From: Bifidobacterium aquikefiri
GTDB lineage: Bacteria; Actinomycetota; Actinomycetes; Actinomycetales; Bifidobacteriaceae
Reading direction: 5' to 3'
Assembly (NCBI RefSeq): GCF_002259795.1
Contig: NZ_MWXA01000005.1
Location: forward strand, 248,001 to 312,000
DNA length: 64,000 nucleotides
In this document: one piece after another, positions 1 to 8,691 of the stretch
Numbering within the stretch: position 1 is the stretch's first letter
Layout: each line of letters begins with the position of its first letter
Notes under the pieces: generated by a model
Told to the model about the DNA's origin: nothing
Database searches by the model: none
The model's input: only the letters and a program-made list of their open reading frames with translations
Made by a program: the position numbers and the translations under genes

Positions 1-525
1 TATGGTCAGGTTGTCAGATTGCGCAAGTGCCGTTTCCGCTCCGATTGACTGCGTTGCTGTGGCCTCGTAATTCAATGGATTGCTGGCCTGCGTCATGATT
101 GTCAACAGCAGACACGATGTGACTGCCATCATCACTGCTGCCATGAGTGTGAGAAAGGAAGGAATCAGTCTCACAAGGTGGGTACAGCGCCAATGTTTTC
201 GTGCTTGCAGCACGATGAGGACGATGATGAGTGACGAGATACACAGCATCAGTGGCATTGATCCGAGTCCGTGCGCTTGAGCAATGCCAAAAGTTCTGGA
301 TGAATCCCGTTCCGTGACATCGTAATTGAGTATCAGCGGCAGAAGCAGCTCAGTCAACCAGATGGTAATGGCTATGGGCAGCATGCGTAGATCATGATTG
401 CCGTTGATGCGATCTTCAACGCTGCTCAATAACGAGCTGAATCGGTGCCGCTGCTCGGCCTTTTCATTGTATGATCGGTGCCTTCGCTTCCGAAGCATTG
501 CATCGTCAGGAAACGCATGCTTCAT
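1..525 (-). CDS. comEC: ComEC/Rec2-family DNA-uptake channel protein, N-terminal part (cut by window edge)
   Basis: The reading frame is open from an ATG at 525 down to base 1, giving 175 codons with no stop, so the gene continues outside the window. The start overlaps the comEA stop as ATGA, a sign of translational coupling. The first 50 residues are charged and polar, followed by hydrophobic stretches near residues 53-71 and 100-120 and a third near 133-150, fitting the N-terminal membrane part of ComEC. ComEC forms the inner-membrane channel that passes single-stranded DNA into the cell. The identity rests mainly on position directly after comEA and on the membrane pattern, because the diagnostic competence and metallo-beta-lactamase-like domains lie beyond the edge. 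Confidence 0.72.
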   Translation of the reverse strand, partial: MKHAFPDDAMLRKRRHRSYNEKAEQRHRFSSLLSSVEDRINGNHDLRMLPIAITIWLTELLLPLILNYDVTERDSSRTFGIAQAHGLGSMPLMLCISSLIIVLIVLQARKHWRCTHLVRLIPSFLTLMAAVMMAVTSCLLLTIMTQASNPLNYEATATQSIGAETALAQSDNLTI

Positions 526-1313
526 TGGATTCTCACTTGAGGACGCAATTTTTCCAACGTTTTCGCACCTATGCCACTGACTTCGAGGAGTTCATCAACG
601 CTACGGAATGAACCGACGCTTTTTCTGTATTCGAGAATGCGTTCTGCCATAACAGGACCCACACCATTGAGAGTCATCAGTTGCGTTGCATCTGCCATAT
701 TGAGATTGATTCGATTGTCAATGTCGGATGGGTTCTGCGCTTGTGCATCTTGCACCGATTCACCTGAAGCATTGGCATCAGGCTCTGTGCTAATTTCTGT
801 GTCTTGTGAGTTGGAAATCTGAGCATCATGTGCTTGAGGCTCTATGTCGTCGCTTTCGGTCGATTCGTCAGATTCAGCATCGACACCCTGTGCCTCATCT
901 GGTGAGGCATTGCCCATGTCTTGAACAAGTTCCGCAAGATTCTCGCTGTTTCCATAGTTGATTCTCTGCCGAATGAGCAAGGTCAGACTTGTAGCCAAGG
1001 CGCAGCTGAGAATCAAAATCACCATGATCGCCTGCGCCTGATTCAACACAAGACGTGGCCGGTCTCGTATTGTCTCTGCTAGAGGTGATAACGGACCAGA
1101 CGCACCAGTGATGCGTGTGCCGTCAACCTGTGCATAATCCTCGCCAGACAACACAGGCAGGGAGGTTAACTCGCTGAGAAAGATATCGGAATCATCCGAA
1201 GGATGATTGTCCACTGAACCATTGGTTACAATGTTGCATCGTTCATTGATGCGATTGAGTCGTATTGTGTGAGGGTCCATCGTTTCATCGTCATCGAAAG
1301 CCCCTGCATGCAC
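522..1313 (-). CDS. comEA: ComEA-like membrane-anchored helix-hairpin-helix DNA-binding protein
   Basis: A 263-residue protein with a cytoplasmic N-terminus, one membrane segment at about 94-114, an acidic Asp/Glu/Ser/Gln-rich linker at about 128-200 and two C-terminal helix-hairpin-helix motifs at about 203-263 (key pieces NLNMADATQLMTLNGVG and LLEVSGIGAKTLEKL). ComEA binds incoming double-stranded DNA outside the membrane and hands it to ComEC, encoded immediately downstream with an ATGA overlap. The SLBB domain often found before the HhH in Gram-positive ComEA is not evident; the acidic linker takes its place. The frame opens at a GTG (1313) with no clear ribosome site, and an ATG at 1280 is an alternative start. 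Confidence 0.82.
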   Translation of the reverse strand: MHAGAFDDDETMDPHTIRLNRINERCNIVTNGSVDNHPSDDSDIFLSELTSLPVLSGEDYAQVDGTRITGASGPLSPLAETIRDRPRLVLNQAQAIMVILILSCALATSLTLLIRQRINYGNSENLAELVQDMGNASPDEAQGVDAESDESTESDDIEPQAHDAQISNSQDTEISTEPDANASGESVQDAQAQNPSDIDNRINLNMADATQLMTLNGVGPVMAERILEYRKSVGSFRSVDELLEVSGIGAKTLEKLRPQVRIQ

Positions 1314-1394
1314 AAATGTTCACGACATTGTGGTCAAATGTGACGTGTGTGGCCTGGAAATCTGAAATTATCAGGCCAGATTGAACGAAATATC

Positions 1395-1497
1395 GAGTTG
1401 TGTGGCAATTGCGGAGCATAAAATCCGCATTTGCGTTAATTTATAAGGCCAAACCAACGTTTTTCACGATGGATGCCTCGCAATTGCCACAAAACTC
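1395..1497. repeat. Family A palindromic intergenic element, copy A1
   Basis: The 103-bp element starts GAGTTGTGTGGCAATTGC (1395-1412) and ends with the near-perfect inverse GCAATTGCCACAAAACTC (1480-1497). It lies 28 bases after the leuS stop and before comEA. The arms match copies A2, A4 and A5; the interior differs between copies. No poly-U follows on the leuS side, so it is not a standard intrinsic terminator, though it could fold into a long hairpin. Confidence 0.8.
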
Positions 1498-1525
1498 AAA
1501 ATCTCGGCAATGATTTGTCACTGAT

Positions 1526-4507
1526 TCAGAGTTGAGGCACCACGGAGACAATCTTTGGAGCCTTGACGATTACCTTGCGCGGCGGCTTGCCACCAAGGTG
1601 ATCCTGTACAGCAGGAAGTGCCAACGCCAAAGCCTGCAGCTCATCTGCCGAAATGTCGGGTGAAACCTCAAGCTTTCCACGGATCTTGCCTTTCACCTGT
1701 ACAACGGCAGTGACATTGTCCTTACCGAGATATTGCTCTTTGGCGACTGGCCACTGTGTTGAGGAAAGAGAATCGGCATGACCAAGCTTCTCCCAAAGCT
1801 CCTCACAGATATGCGGTGCAACCGGGGCAAGCATGACCACCAATGGCTCAACGACTGAACGCGGAACAGCCTTCAGTGAGGTCAGATGATTGTTCAGCAC
1901 GATGAGTCGAGAGATGGCGGTATTGGGCCGCATTGCCTCCATCTCTTCAGTCACGTCATGAATCGTGTTGTGCAGTAGCTTCAAGGTCTTGAGATCAGGC
2001 TGTTCATCGACGACCTTCACCTCACCGGAATTCTCATCAAGTACGTTACGCCACAAACGCTGCAAGAACCTCATGCCACCTATGACATTGCGAGTATTCC
2101 ACGGGCGCGACTCTGAAAGGGGTCCCATGCTCATTTCATAGAGACGGAACGTGTCGGCACCATAGGTGCCATACATCTCATCTGGTGTAATGATGTTCTT
2201 AAGGCTCTTGCCCATCTTGCCGAATTCACGGAAAGCGGGCTCGCCATTCCACGTGTATGTGGTGTCCGAACCATCCTGATGTTCTTCAACTTCCGCAGCT
2301 GGAACATATTGACCACGGCTGTCGGTATACGCATACGCTTGAATCATGCCCTGATTGAAGAGCTTGTGGAATGGTTCCATCGAATCAACGAAGCCCAAGT
2401 CATAGAGTATCTTGTGCCAGAATCGTGAATAGAGCAAGTGAAGTACGGCATGTTCAACGCCGCCGACATACAGGTCGACGCCACCGGACGTACCCGCTGT
2501 CTCGTTGTGATGTGGTCCAAGCCAGTACTCACATTCAGCAGGATCAACCATATGCCGGCTGTCGTCCGGATCGATATATCGCAGGTAGTACCAGCAGGAA
2601 CCCGCCCAATTGGGCATCGTATTCGTATCGCGGTGATAGCGCTTGGGACCGTCGCCAAGGTCGAGCGTGACATGGACCCACTCATCATTGCGACTCAACG
2701 GTGCTTCAGGGTTGGTCTCAGCATCCTCAGGATCATAGGTCTTTGGCGTGTAATCCGGAACTTCAGGCAGATTCACCGGCAGCATGTTGTCTGGAAGCGT
2801 GTGTGGGATATTGTCATCGTCATACACGACAGGGAACGGTTCACCCCAATAGCGCTGACGCGAAAACAGCCAGTCCCGCAGACGGTACGAAACCGTACCC
2901 TCACCTACATGAGCCTTCTGCAACCATGCGGTCACCCGAGCGATGGCATCGTCGACGCGCAGCCCATCGAGCGACAATGCATCGCCAAGCCTCTCGGTTC
3001 GTTCAGTCGAAGAGTTGATGACGATGCCATCATGGGACACGAACGCCGACTTGCCTTCATAATTGCTCAGATCATCGTCTGCATCGGCCAACGGCTTGAC
3101 GGTATAGACCACGGGAAGCCCATACTTCGTAGCGAAATCATAATCGCGATCATCACCACCAGGCACAGCCATGATTGCGCCGGTGCCATAATCCATCAGC
3201 ACATAGTCTGCGGTGAATATTGGCAGTTTTGCACCAGTGATCGGATTAGTTGCGTAGAGACCGGTGAACAGTCCGGTCTTTTCATTCTGCTCGTCGACAC
3301 GGTCCTTCGATGTCTTCTTTTCAGCTTCGAGACGGTATGCGTGCACCGCCTCGGCAGGCGTTGCATATCCTCCCGTCCAGAGCGCTCTATGCTCGGATGG
3401 GATGTCACTGGGCCAGTCCTCAGGGACACTGTCAAGCAAGGAATGCTCCGGCGAAACGACTGCAAAGGTGGTGCCGAACAAGGTATCAGGGCGGGTTGTG
3501 TAGACCTTCATATCCTTGGGCTCAGAAGGCGTTTCGACTTCGAAATGTACCGAAGCGCCATGGGATTCGCCTATCCAGTTGCGTTGCATGAGCTTGACCT
3601 TCTCAGGCCAGTCAAGCATATCCAAGTCCGCAATCAGGCGGTGACCGTAAGCAGTGATTCGCATTGACCACTGACGAAGTTCGCGTTGGAATACGGGGAA
3701 GTTTCCGCGTTCGGAACGCCCTTCGGAAGTGACTTCCTCGTTGGCGAGCACAGTTCCCAGACCGGGGCACCAGTTCACCGGGGACTTGGAAATATAAGCC
3801 AGACGGAAGTCGTTGAGCACATCACTCTGTTCCAAAGCATCCAAGGATTCCCAGGACTCGGTTTCATGGCCGGGAATCGTGCGCTTGCCACTCTTGAAGG
3901 CACCGACAAGCTCGTCAATCGGACGGGCGGAACCTGTGCCCCCATCCTTGCGCACGAACTCGGGGTCATACCAGGAGTTGTATATCTTCGTGAAGATCCA
4001 CTGCGTCCAACGCATGTATCCTGGATCGATTGTGGCGAACGAGCGGCGATCATCAAAGCTGAGGCCCAGACGGTGCAGCTGACGGCGCATGTTGGCGATA
4101 TTCTGCTCGGTCGTGATTCTCGGATGTTGACCAGTCTGTACCGCGTACTGCTCGGCAGGCAAACCGAAGGCATCGTAGCCCATTGCGTGCAGCACGTTCT
4201 CGCCCTTCATGCGGTGATATCGACTCACCACATCGGTTGCTATATATCCCAGAGGATGCCCGACATGCAGACCCTTCCCCGAGGGGTATGGGAACATGTC
4301 CATGACAAAATATGGAGTGCGACCATCGGCATGTTTGCCACTGCCGTCCGTTAACTTGCCATCAAGATTCGCTGCCCAGAAACTACCCTGCTGCTGCCAG
4401 CGGTTCTGCCACTTGTCTTCAATTTTTTGAGCAAGTTCTGCGTTATACCGATATTCGGGTTCGGCTGGAACGTCAGCTTGTCCGTTATTACCCTGTTCAA
4501 AAGCCAT
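1526..4507 (-). CDS. leuS: Leucyl-tRNA synthetase
   Basis: Class I aminoacyl-tRNA synthetase charging tRNA-Leu. With the chosen start the protein has 993 residues. The HIGH-type signature is PYPSGKGLHVGH (HVGH at about 81-84) and the KMSKS loop is read as KMGKS at about 764-768, as in many actinobacterial LeuRS. The editing domain inserts between them, and the C-terminus ends with the usual LeuRS C-terminal domain. The frame extends upstream to 4603, but family similarity begins only around residue 50 of that longer frame. Two close ATGs (4516 and 4507) follow a GGAG; the start at 4507 is my choice and is uncertain by a few codons. No T-box motif was seen upstream. Confidence 0.95.
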   Translation of the reverse strand: MAFEQGNNGQADVPAEPEYRYNAELAQKIEDKWQNRWQQQGSFWAANLDGKLTDGSGKHADGRTPYFVMDMFPYPSGKGLHVGHPLGYIATDVVSRYHRMKGENVLHAMGYDAFGLPAEQYAVQTGQHPRITTEQNIANMRRQLHRLGLSFDDRRSFATIDPGYMRWTQWIFTKIYNSWYDPEFVRKDGGTGSARPIDELVGAFKSGKRTIPGHETESWESLDALEQSDVLNDFRLAYISKSPVNWCPGLGTVLANEEVTSEGRSERGNFPVFQRELRQWSMRITAYGHRLIADLDMLDWPEKVKLMQRNWIGESHGASVHFEVETPSEPKDMKVYTTRPDTLFGTTFAVVSPEHSLLDSVPEDWPSDIPSEHRALWTGGYATPAEAVHAYRLEAEKKTSKDRVDEQNEKTGLFTGLYATNPITGAKLPIFTADYVLMDYGTGAIMAVPGGDDRDYDFATKYGLPVVYTVKPLADADDDLSNYEGKSAFVSHDGIVINSSTERTERLGDALSLDGLRVDDAIARVTAWLQKAHVGEGTVSYRLRDWLFSRQRYWGEPFPVVYDDDNIPHTLPDNMLPVNLPEVPDYTPKTYDPEDAETNPEAPLSRNDEWVHVTLDLGDGPKRYHRDTNTMPNWAGSCWYYLRYIDPDDSRHMVDPAECEYWLGPHHNETAGTSGGVDLYVGGVEHAVLHLLYSRFWHKILYDLGFVDSMEPFHKLFNQGMIQAYAYTDSRGQYVPAAEVEEHQDGSDTTYTWNGEPAFREFGKMGKSLKNIITPDEMYGTYGADTFRLYEMSMGPLSESRPWNTRNVIGGMRFLQRLWRNVLDENSGEVKVVDEQPDLKTLKLLHNTIHDVTEEMEAMRPNTAISRLIVLNNHLTSLKAVPRSVVEPLVVMLAPVAPHICEELWEKLGHADSLSSTQWPVAKEQYLGKDNVTAVVQVKGKIRGKLEVSPDISADELQALALALPAVQDHLGGKPPRKVIVKAPKIVSVVPQL

Positions 4508-4623
4508 ATGTCGCATTATCTCCATGTATGTGGACACTGTTGCCCTAACAACAACCATTTCGGCGATAATCCTCCGTACTCGATTGCACAACGCATTCGA
4601 CACGACGAATCAACGCTCAATAC

Positions 4624-4651
4624 AAAAGACGCCCACTGAAAAGCGGACGCC
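4624..4651 (-). terminator. Rho-independent terminator after gluD
   Basis: On the minus strand a 9-bp stem (4651-4643 with 4636-4628), which uses three G-U pairs, closes a 6-base loop and is followed by UUUUGU. It lies 23 bases after the gluD stop and separates the glu operon from leuS. Confidence 0.6.
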
Positions 4652-4674
4652 TTCTTTGGTCATGTCACAGAACC

Positions 4675-5817
4675 TTACTCCTTCGGATCCGAACGCATGG
4701 GTTCGTGTCCATGTTCCTGATGACTTGTTCTCCAATGCCCGGACACTGCATTTGAACCATGGTAGTGATCATGGAAGTCAGGTTCAGTGCCGCTCAAAGG
4801 CAACTCGCGTTCCTCGGCACGCTCGATCATACTCGTATTTGATGGATCCAGGATGGCGATTGGTGCCTGCACCGGTTCGACGGCAAATCCAGCTGTGCGT
4901 CTCTGCATTCTGTTTGGCAGTCCTTCTGCAAGACGAGACAGCAAATAGCTGAGCACAAAATAGATTACAGCGGCAACAACCAGAGCCTGCAACATATTGA
5001 AATATGACGATCCAAGTCGACGTGATTCCTGAAGCAGCTCGGTATAGGTAATGATCGAACCCAAGGCCGTGTCCTTCAACACCACAACAAGCTGTGTGAT
5101 CAGAGCTGGAAGCATTGCGATCAGGGCCTGAGGAACCTCTACGGACATGAGCGAACGCACAGGACTCATTCCCAGTGCCAGAGCTGCCTCACGCTGACCG
5201 TGAGGAAGATTGCCCACTCCAGAGCGAACAAGCTCAGCTACGACCGAACCATTATAGAGAATCAGACCCCATGTGACTGCCAGAAATGCAGAATTGTCAG
5301 CGAATCCGAAGGCTGCGAAGGCCTGCCACAGAAAGATCATGAACAGCAGCACGGGAACCGCACGGCAGAATTCAACGATAATTGACGATAACCAACGAAT
5401 TGGTCCGAAATTGAGCAACCGTCCTATGCCGAAAACAATACCGAACAGGACTGAGCCGATGACAGCTAGAATCGTAGCCTTGACTGTACTCAGCAATCCC
5501 GGCAGGTAGAAGTCCTGCCACGCTTGCCAATCCAGTGCCGGCTTCCACAGTGACCAGCTCAGTTGATTCTGCCCTTGTGGCGGGTTTGCCAGACGACGCA
5601 GCACCAAGGCAATAAGGACGATGAAGACTATCGCACCAATGGTATTGGCGATGGCAATCTTACGACGTGCCTTGGGACCAGGTTCATCGAAGAGCACCGA
5701 ACGTTTGTCGTCAGGAGCTCGACGCGTCAATTTTGGTTGATTTTCTGCGGAATCTGGTGCTGACGATGGTGTTGGCGACCCTGACAATGAGGATATGGCC
5801 GATGTTGTTGCACTCAT
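4675..5817 (-). CDS. gluD: Glutamate-type amino acid ABC transporter permease (GluD-like)
   Basis: A 380-residue inner-membrane permease of the His/Glu/Gln/Arg subfamily. The first 55 residues are polar, then come membrane helices and the BPD_transp_1 domain with an EAA loop (HGQREAALALGMSPV) that contacts the ATPase. The last 60 residues are polar and His/Glu-rich with no predicted membrane segment, which makes it longer than the partner permease. The start follows GGGAGA with good spacing and lies 13 bases after the gluC stop. The order gluA-B-C-D matches the glutamate uptake operon of Corynebacterium; the substrate is inferred from that synteny, and aspartate or glutamine is possible. Confidence 0.82.
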   Translation of the reverse strand: MSATTSAISSLSGSPTPSSAPDSAENQPKLTRRAPDDKRSVLFDEPGPKARRKIAIANTIGAIVFIVLIALVLRRLANPPQGQNQLSWSLWKPALDWQAWQDFYLPGLLSTVKATILAVIGSVLFGIVFGIGRLLNFGPIRWLSSIIVEFCRAVPVLLFMIFLWQAFAAFGFADNSAFLAVTWGLILYNGSVVAELVRSGVGNLPHGQREAALALGMSPVRSLMSVEVPQALIAMLPALITQLVVVLKDTALGSIITYTELLQESRRLGSSYFNMLQALVVAAVIYFVLSYLLSRLAEGLPNRMQRRTAGFAVEPVQAPIAILDPSNTSMIERAEERELPLSGTEPDFHDHYHGSNAVSGHWRTSHQEHGHEPMRSDPKE

Positions 5818-5830
5818 GTATCGCTCTCCC

Positions 5831-6508
5831 TTATCTTCTCACCGCAAGTTTGTTTGACAACCACGTGGTAAGCAAACCGATTGGAATGATCATGATGACG
5901 TATCCGATGGCAAAGATGAGGAAGATGTATATGATCATCGAACCGTTGTTTTCAATCATCGAACTCATGAGGCTCGATGTCTCTGTGCCGACAGAAGCCG
6001 CAGCGGCAACCGTTGAGTTTTTCAGCAATGCAATAAGCGTGTTGCCAAGGGGCGCAACCGCACCTCTGAACGCCTGAGGCAGAATAACGATGCCGGCAGA
6101 TTGCATGAACCCCAAGCCAAGGGAACGGGCGGCTTCCGCCTGACCGATGGGGACGGTGTTGATGCCCGAACGAAGCGATTCGCAGACGAAGGCAGCCGTA
6201 TACAGCGAAAGCCCGCTCACAGCGAGCCAGAAGAAGTTGGTATCGAAGTTATTGGAGAACTGGAACTTGAGCTGTCCGAAAGCTCCAAGCACCATGAATA
6301 CCATGATGATGGTCAGCGGCATATTTTTGAACAGTTCGACATATCCAGTTGCAAATCCGCGCAGACTGGACACAGGACTGATACGCATCATCACCAATAC
6401 GAGACCGATGATCAGCGAGAACAGCGCACTCCACAGTGTGAGTTCAACATTGACCTTGAATGCGCCCAGCACATCGTATGAAGTCAACAATGTTACAAAA
6501 TCCGACAT
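5831..6508 (-). CDS. gluC: Glutamate-type amino acid ABC transporter permease (GluC-like)
   Basis: A 225-residue permease with about five membrane helices and the ABC EAA loop IGQAEAARSLGLGFMQ near residue 130, followed by a proline (LPQAFRG), as expected for polar amino acid permeases. It would pair with GluD to form the channel for the periplasm-facing lipoprotein GluB and the ATPase GluA. The gene is compact and lacks the long tails of GluD. It follows gluB after a 196-base gap that begins with a strong hairpin, and precedes gluD by 13 bases, so the two permeases are probably co-translated. Confidence 0.85.
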   Translation of the reverse strand: MSDFVTLLTSYDVLGAFKVNVELTLWSALFSLIIGLVLVMMRISPVSSLRGFATGYVELFKNMPLTIIMVFMVLGAFGQLKFQFSNNFDTNFFWLAVSGLSLYTAAFVCESLRSGINTVPIGQAEAARSLGLGFMQSAGIVILPQAFRGAVAPLGNTLIALLKNSTVAAAASVGTETSSLMSSMIENNGSMIIYIFLIFAIGYVIMIIPIGLLTTWLSNKLAVRR

Positions 6509-6664
6509 ACTTCATCACTTTCCACAAGTCGTATGAACTTGGTGCCAATTCATGCAATGTCTCGAAAGAACCAATGAATGGATCGACTCTGCTGATGTCT
6601 ATCCATGGTTGCCGAGCCTGTGTATTGAGTCAGCACAGTCATGATGGACACACACAATCAATGG

Positions 6665-6696
6665 AGTTCGCAATGCCATGAGAGGCATTGCGAACT
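6665..6696 (-). other. Perfect 13-bp hairpin immediately after gluB
   Basis: AGTTCGCAATGCC (6665-6677) and GGCATTGCGAACT (6684-6696) pair perfectly over 13 bp with a 6-base loop, starting 8 bases after the gluB stop on the minus strand. No U-tract follows, so it is better read as an mRNA-stabilising or processing hairpin that protects the gluB message than as a full terminator. Confidence 0.7.
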
Positions 6697-6704
6697 ATCG
6701 AATC

Positions 6705-7556
6705 CTAGAAATCAGTGGTACTCGACTTGGCATCGAATACTGTCGGTGGGTTGTACTTCGCATTAGGCGTGTAACCTGTACCCTTGGTTGCGGAATCAAT
6801 ATACTTCTTCCACGATCCGTCACTCACCATATCTTTGAGAGCGGCATTGATCTTCTTGACCAACTTCGTGTCGCCCTTCTTCACACCGATGCCATAACGT
6901 TCCTCGGTGAATGGCTTGCCAATGACCTTGAGCTGACCGTCACCCTTTGCTGCAGCAAGTCCTGCAAGAATGATGTCATCGGTAGTTACTGCATCGACCG
7001 TGCCGGAAATCAAAGCGGTCACGCATTCAGCATAACCAGTTTGTTCCATGAGCTGCACCTTGTTGGCGAATTGCTTCTGAATGGTCTGAGCGGATGTCGA
7101 ACCGGTCACTGAACAGAGTTTCTTGCCGTTCAGGGACGTCGGTCCTGTAATTGACTTGTCGTTTGCACGTACCAGCAGATCTTGTCCGGCCACGAAGTAT
7201 GGTCCAGCAAAGTCGACGACCTTCTTGCGATCATCAGATATGGAATACGTGGCGACTACCATGTCGACATCACCGTTTTGGATCATGGTCTCGCGCTGTT
7301 TGGAAGGAGCTTCCTTCCAAACGATCTGATTGGCTGAATAGCCTAGCTTCTTGGCGACATATTTTGCGACGTCCACGTCAAAGCCGGTATAGGTGCTGCC
7401 CTGCTTAAATCCAAGTCCCGGCTGATCAAACTTGATGCCAATCTTAAGCTGTGGGCCACTGGATGAGCTGCTTGAAGAGCTGCCGCATGCTGCCAGGGAC
7501 CCCAGCGCAGCCACGGAGACTGCAGCTGCAAGAATCTTACGCATTACTCTTTTCAT
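6705..7556 (-). CDS. gluB: Amino acid ABC transporter substrate-binding lipoprotein (GluB-like)
   Basis: A 283-residue extracellular solute-binding protein of family 3. The start at 7556 follows AAGGAAG at good spacing; the N-terminus has KR residues, a hydrophobic core and the lipobox LAAC with the lipidated cysteine at residue 24, then a Ser-rich linker. The mature part carries SBP_bac_3 features (YTGFDVDVAKYVAKKLGY; YSISDDRKKVVDFAGPY). It should bind the amino acid outside the cell and deliver it to GluCD. Hairpins flank the gene on both sides, suggesting it is expressed more strongly than the permeases, as is usual for binding proteins. Glutamate specificity is inferred from operon order. 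Confidence 0.87.
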   Translation of the reverse strand: MKRVMRKILAAAVSVAALGSLAACGSSSSSSSSGPQLKIGIKFDQPGLGFKQGSTYTGFDVDVAKYVAKKLGYSANQIVWKEAPSKQRETMIQNGDVDMVVATYSISDDRKKVVDFAGPYFVAGQDLLVRANDKSITGPTSLNGKKLCSVTGSTSAQTIQKQFANKVQLMEQTGYAECVTALISGTVDAVTTDDIILAGLAAAKGDGQLKVIGKPFTEERYGIGVKKGDTKLVKKINAALKDMVSDGSWKKYIDSATKGTGYTPNAKYNPPTVFDAKSSTTDF

Positions 7557-7641
7557 CGGGTTCTTCCTTCTCTTAAATGTACCGAGCATTCCACTACGAT
7601 CGATAAGGCAATAGTGGGAATGCAATTCAAACTACAGGTCA

Positions 7642-7694
7642 GTTGTTTCAGCTTTTGAAACAACGACTACATGCTGAGACAAAAAATGTCTCAG
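7642..7694 (-). other. Two tandem perfect hairpins between gluA and gluB
   Basis: The first is a 9-bp stem GTTGTTTCA/TGAAACAAC (7642-7650, 7656-7664). The second is an 8-bp stem CTGAGACA/TGTCTCAG (7674-7681, 7687-7694) with a 5-base A/T-only loop. They are 9 bases apart, in the 212-base gap after gluA. Neither is followed by a convincing U-tract on the minus strand. Confidence 0.6.
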
Positions 7695-7768
7695 GCTTCA
7701 CCAACTTGCGAGCAAGAAATGTTGCACCAAGCATCGAAAACTTCACCGAAGGCACCAGGATATGGATA

Positions 7769-8566
7769 TCAGTGATCAAGAATCTTGCTGAGGAAGTCCT
7801 TGGCACGGTCGGTCTTGGTATGAGTAAAGAACTCTTCTGGAGTTCCATCCTCAAGAATTTCACCATCAGCCATGAATACGACTCGATTAGCTGCCTGACG
7901 CGCGAAGCCCATCTCGTGGGTGACTACGATCATGGTCATGCCCTGCTTGGCAAGATCAACCATGACGTCAAGCACTTCGTTGATCATCTCAGGATCGAGA
8001 GCGCTGGTTGGCTCGTCGAAGAGCATAACCTTCGGATGCATTGCCAGGGAGCGGGCGATGGCGACGCGCTGCTGCTGCCCACCGGAAAGCTGTGCAGGAA
8101 GCTTGTTGGCCTGAGAATCGACGCCTACGCGGGCGAGCAGTTCCATCGCCTCTTTCTCGGCAGCAGCCTTGCTTAAACCCCTCACCTTGCGTGGTGCAAG
8201 AGTGACGTTGTCAAGAATCGTCTTGTGTGAGAACAGATTGAATGACTGGAATACCATGCCAACCTCAGCACGGAGCTTGGTCAATTGCTTGCCCTCTTCA
8301 GGAAGCGGCACTCCATCAATCGTTATGGTACCGGAGTCAATGGTCTCGAGACGATTGATGGTACGGCAAAGCGTTGATTTTCCAGATCCCGAAGGACCGA
8401 TAATAACAAGAACTTCGCCCTTGGTGACCTTGAGATTGATGTCCTTGAGAACATGAAGATCACCAAAATATTTCTCTACATGGCTCATTTCCAACAATGG
8501 TCTGTTCTCATCCGTCACTGGGCGATCAATTGCATCCAGTAATACAGGTGCAGTACTTGTTGTCAT
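7769..8566 (-). CDS. gluA: Amino acid ABC transporter ATP-binding protein (GluA-like)
   Basis: A 265-residue ABC ATPase of the polar amino acid class, the first gene of the gluABCD operon. Walker [10 protein letters not shown] lies at 57-65, the signature LSGGQQQR at about 160-167, Walker B VMLFDEP at about 180-186, and the switch histidine in [10 protein letters not shown]. Residues 1-25 precede the domain and are not conserved. The start follows AAAGGA with slightly long spacing. It energises uptake through GluC and GluD. The gene is separated from corA upstream by 125 bases, where the operon promoter should lie; I could not pick one confidently. Confidence 0.9.
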   Translation of the reverse strand: MTTSTAPVLLDAIDRPVTDENRPLLEMSHVEKYFGDLHVLKDINLKVTKGEVLVIIGPSGSGKSTLCRTINRLETIDSGTITIDGVPLPEEGKQLTKLRAEVGMVFQSFNLFSHKTILDNVTLAPRKVRGLSKAAAEKEAMELLARVGVDSQANKLPAQLSGGQQQRVAIARSLAMHPKVMLFDEPTSALDPEMINEVLDVMVDLAKQGMTMIVVTHEMGFARQAANRVVFMADGEILEDGTPEEFFTHTKTDRAKDFLSKILDH

Positions 8567-8691
8567 ATCGGAGCGATCCTTTCTATGTGGTCATGCGACC
8601 ATCAGAGATCATGAACAAATAAGGTCATAGATTACCTGATTATGGTCGATAACTTAGCACAGCATTGTAACGTTTAGATTCCGATGCTCAG

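Noticed and set aside
14-244. 76-codon frame at the window start
   Set aside because: Alternative frame of the partial comEC, whose own frame is open from 525 to 1 and couples to comEA.
2438-3667. 409-codon plus-strand reading frame opposite leuS
   Set aside because: It lies entirely within the strongly conserved leuS gene on the other strand, has no family motifs and is a mirror frame.
4508-4674. T-box leader upstream of leuS
   Set aside because: No T-box specifier or antiterminator-like sequence was found in the short leader; only the gluD terminator is present.
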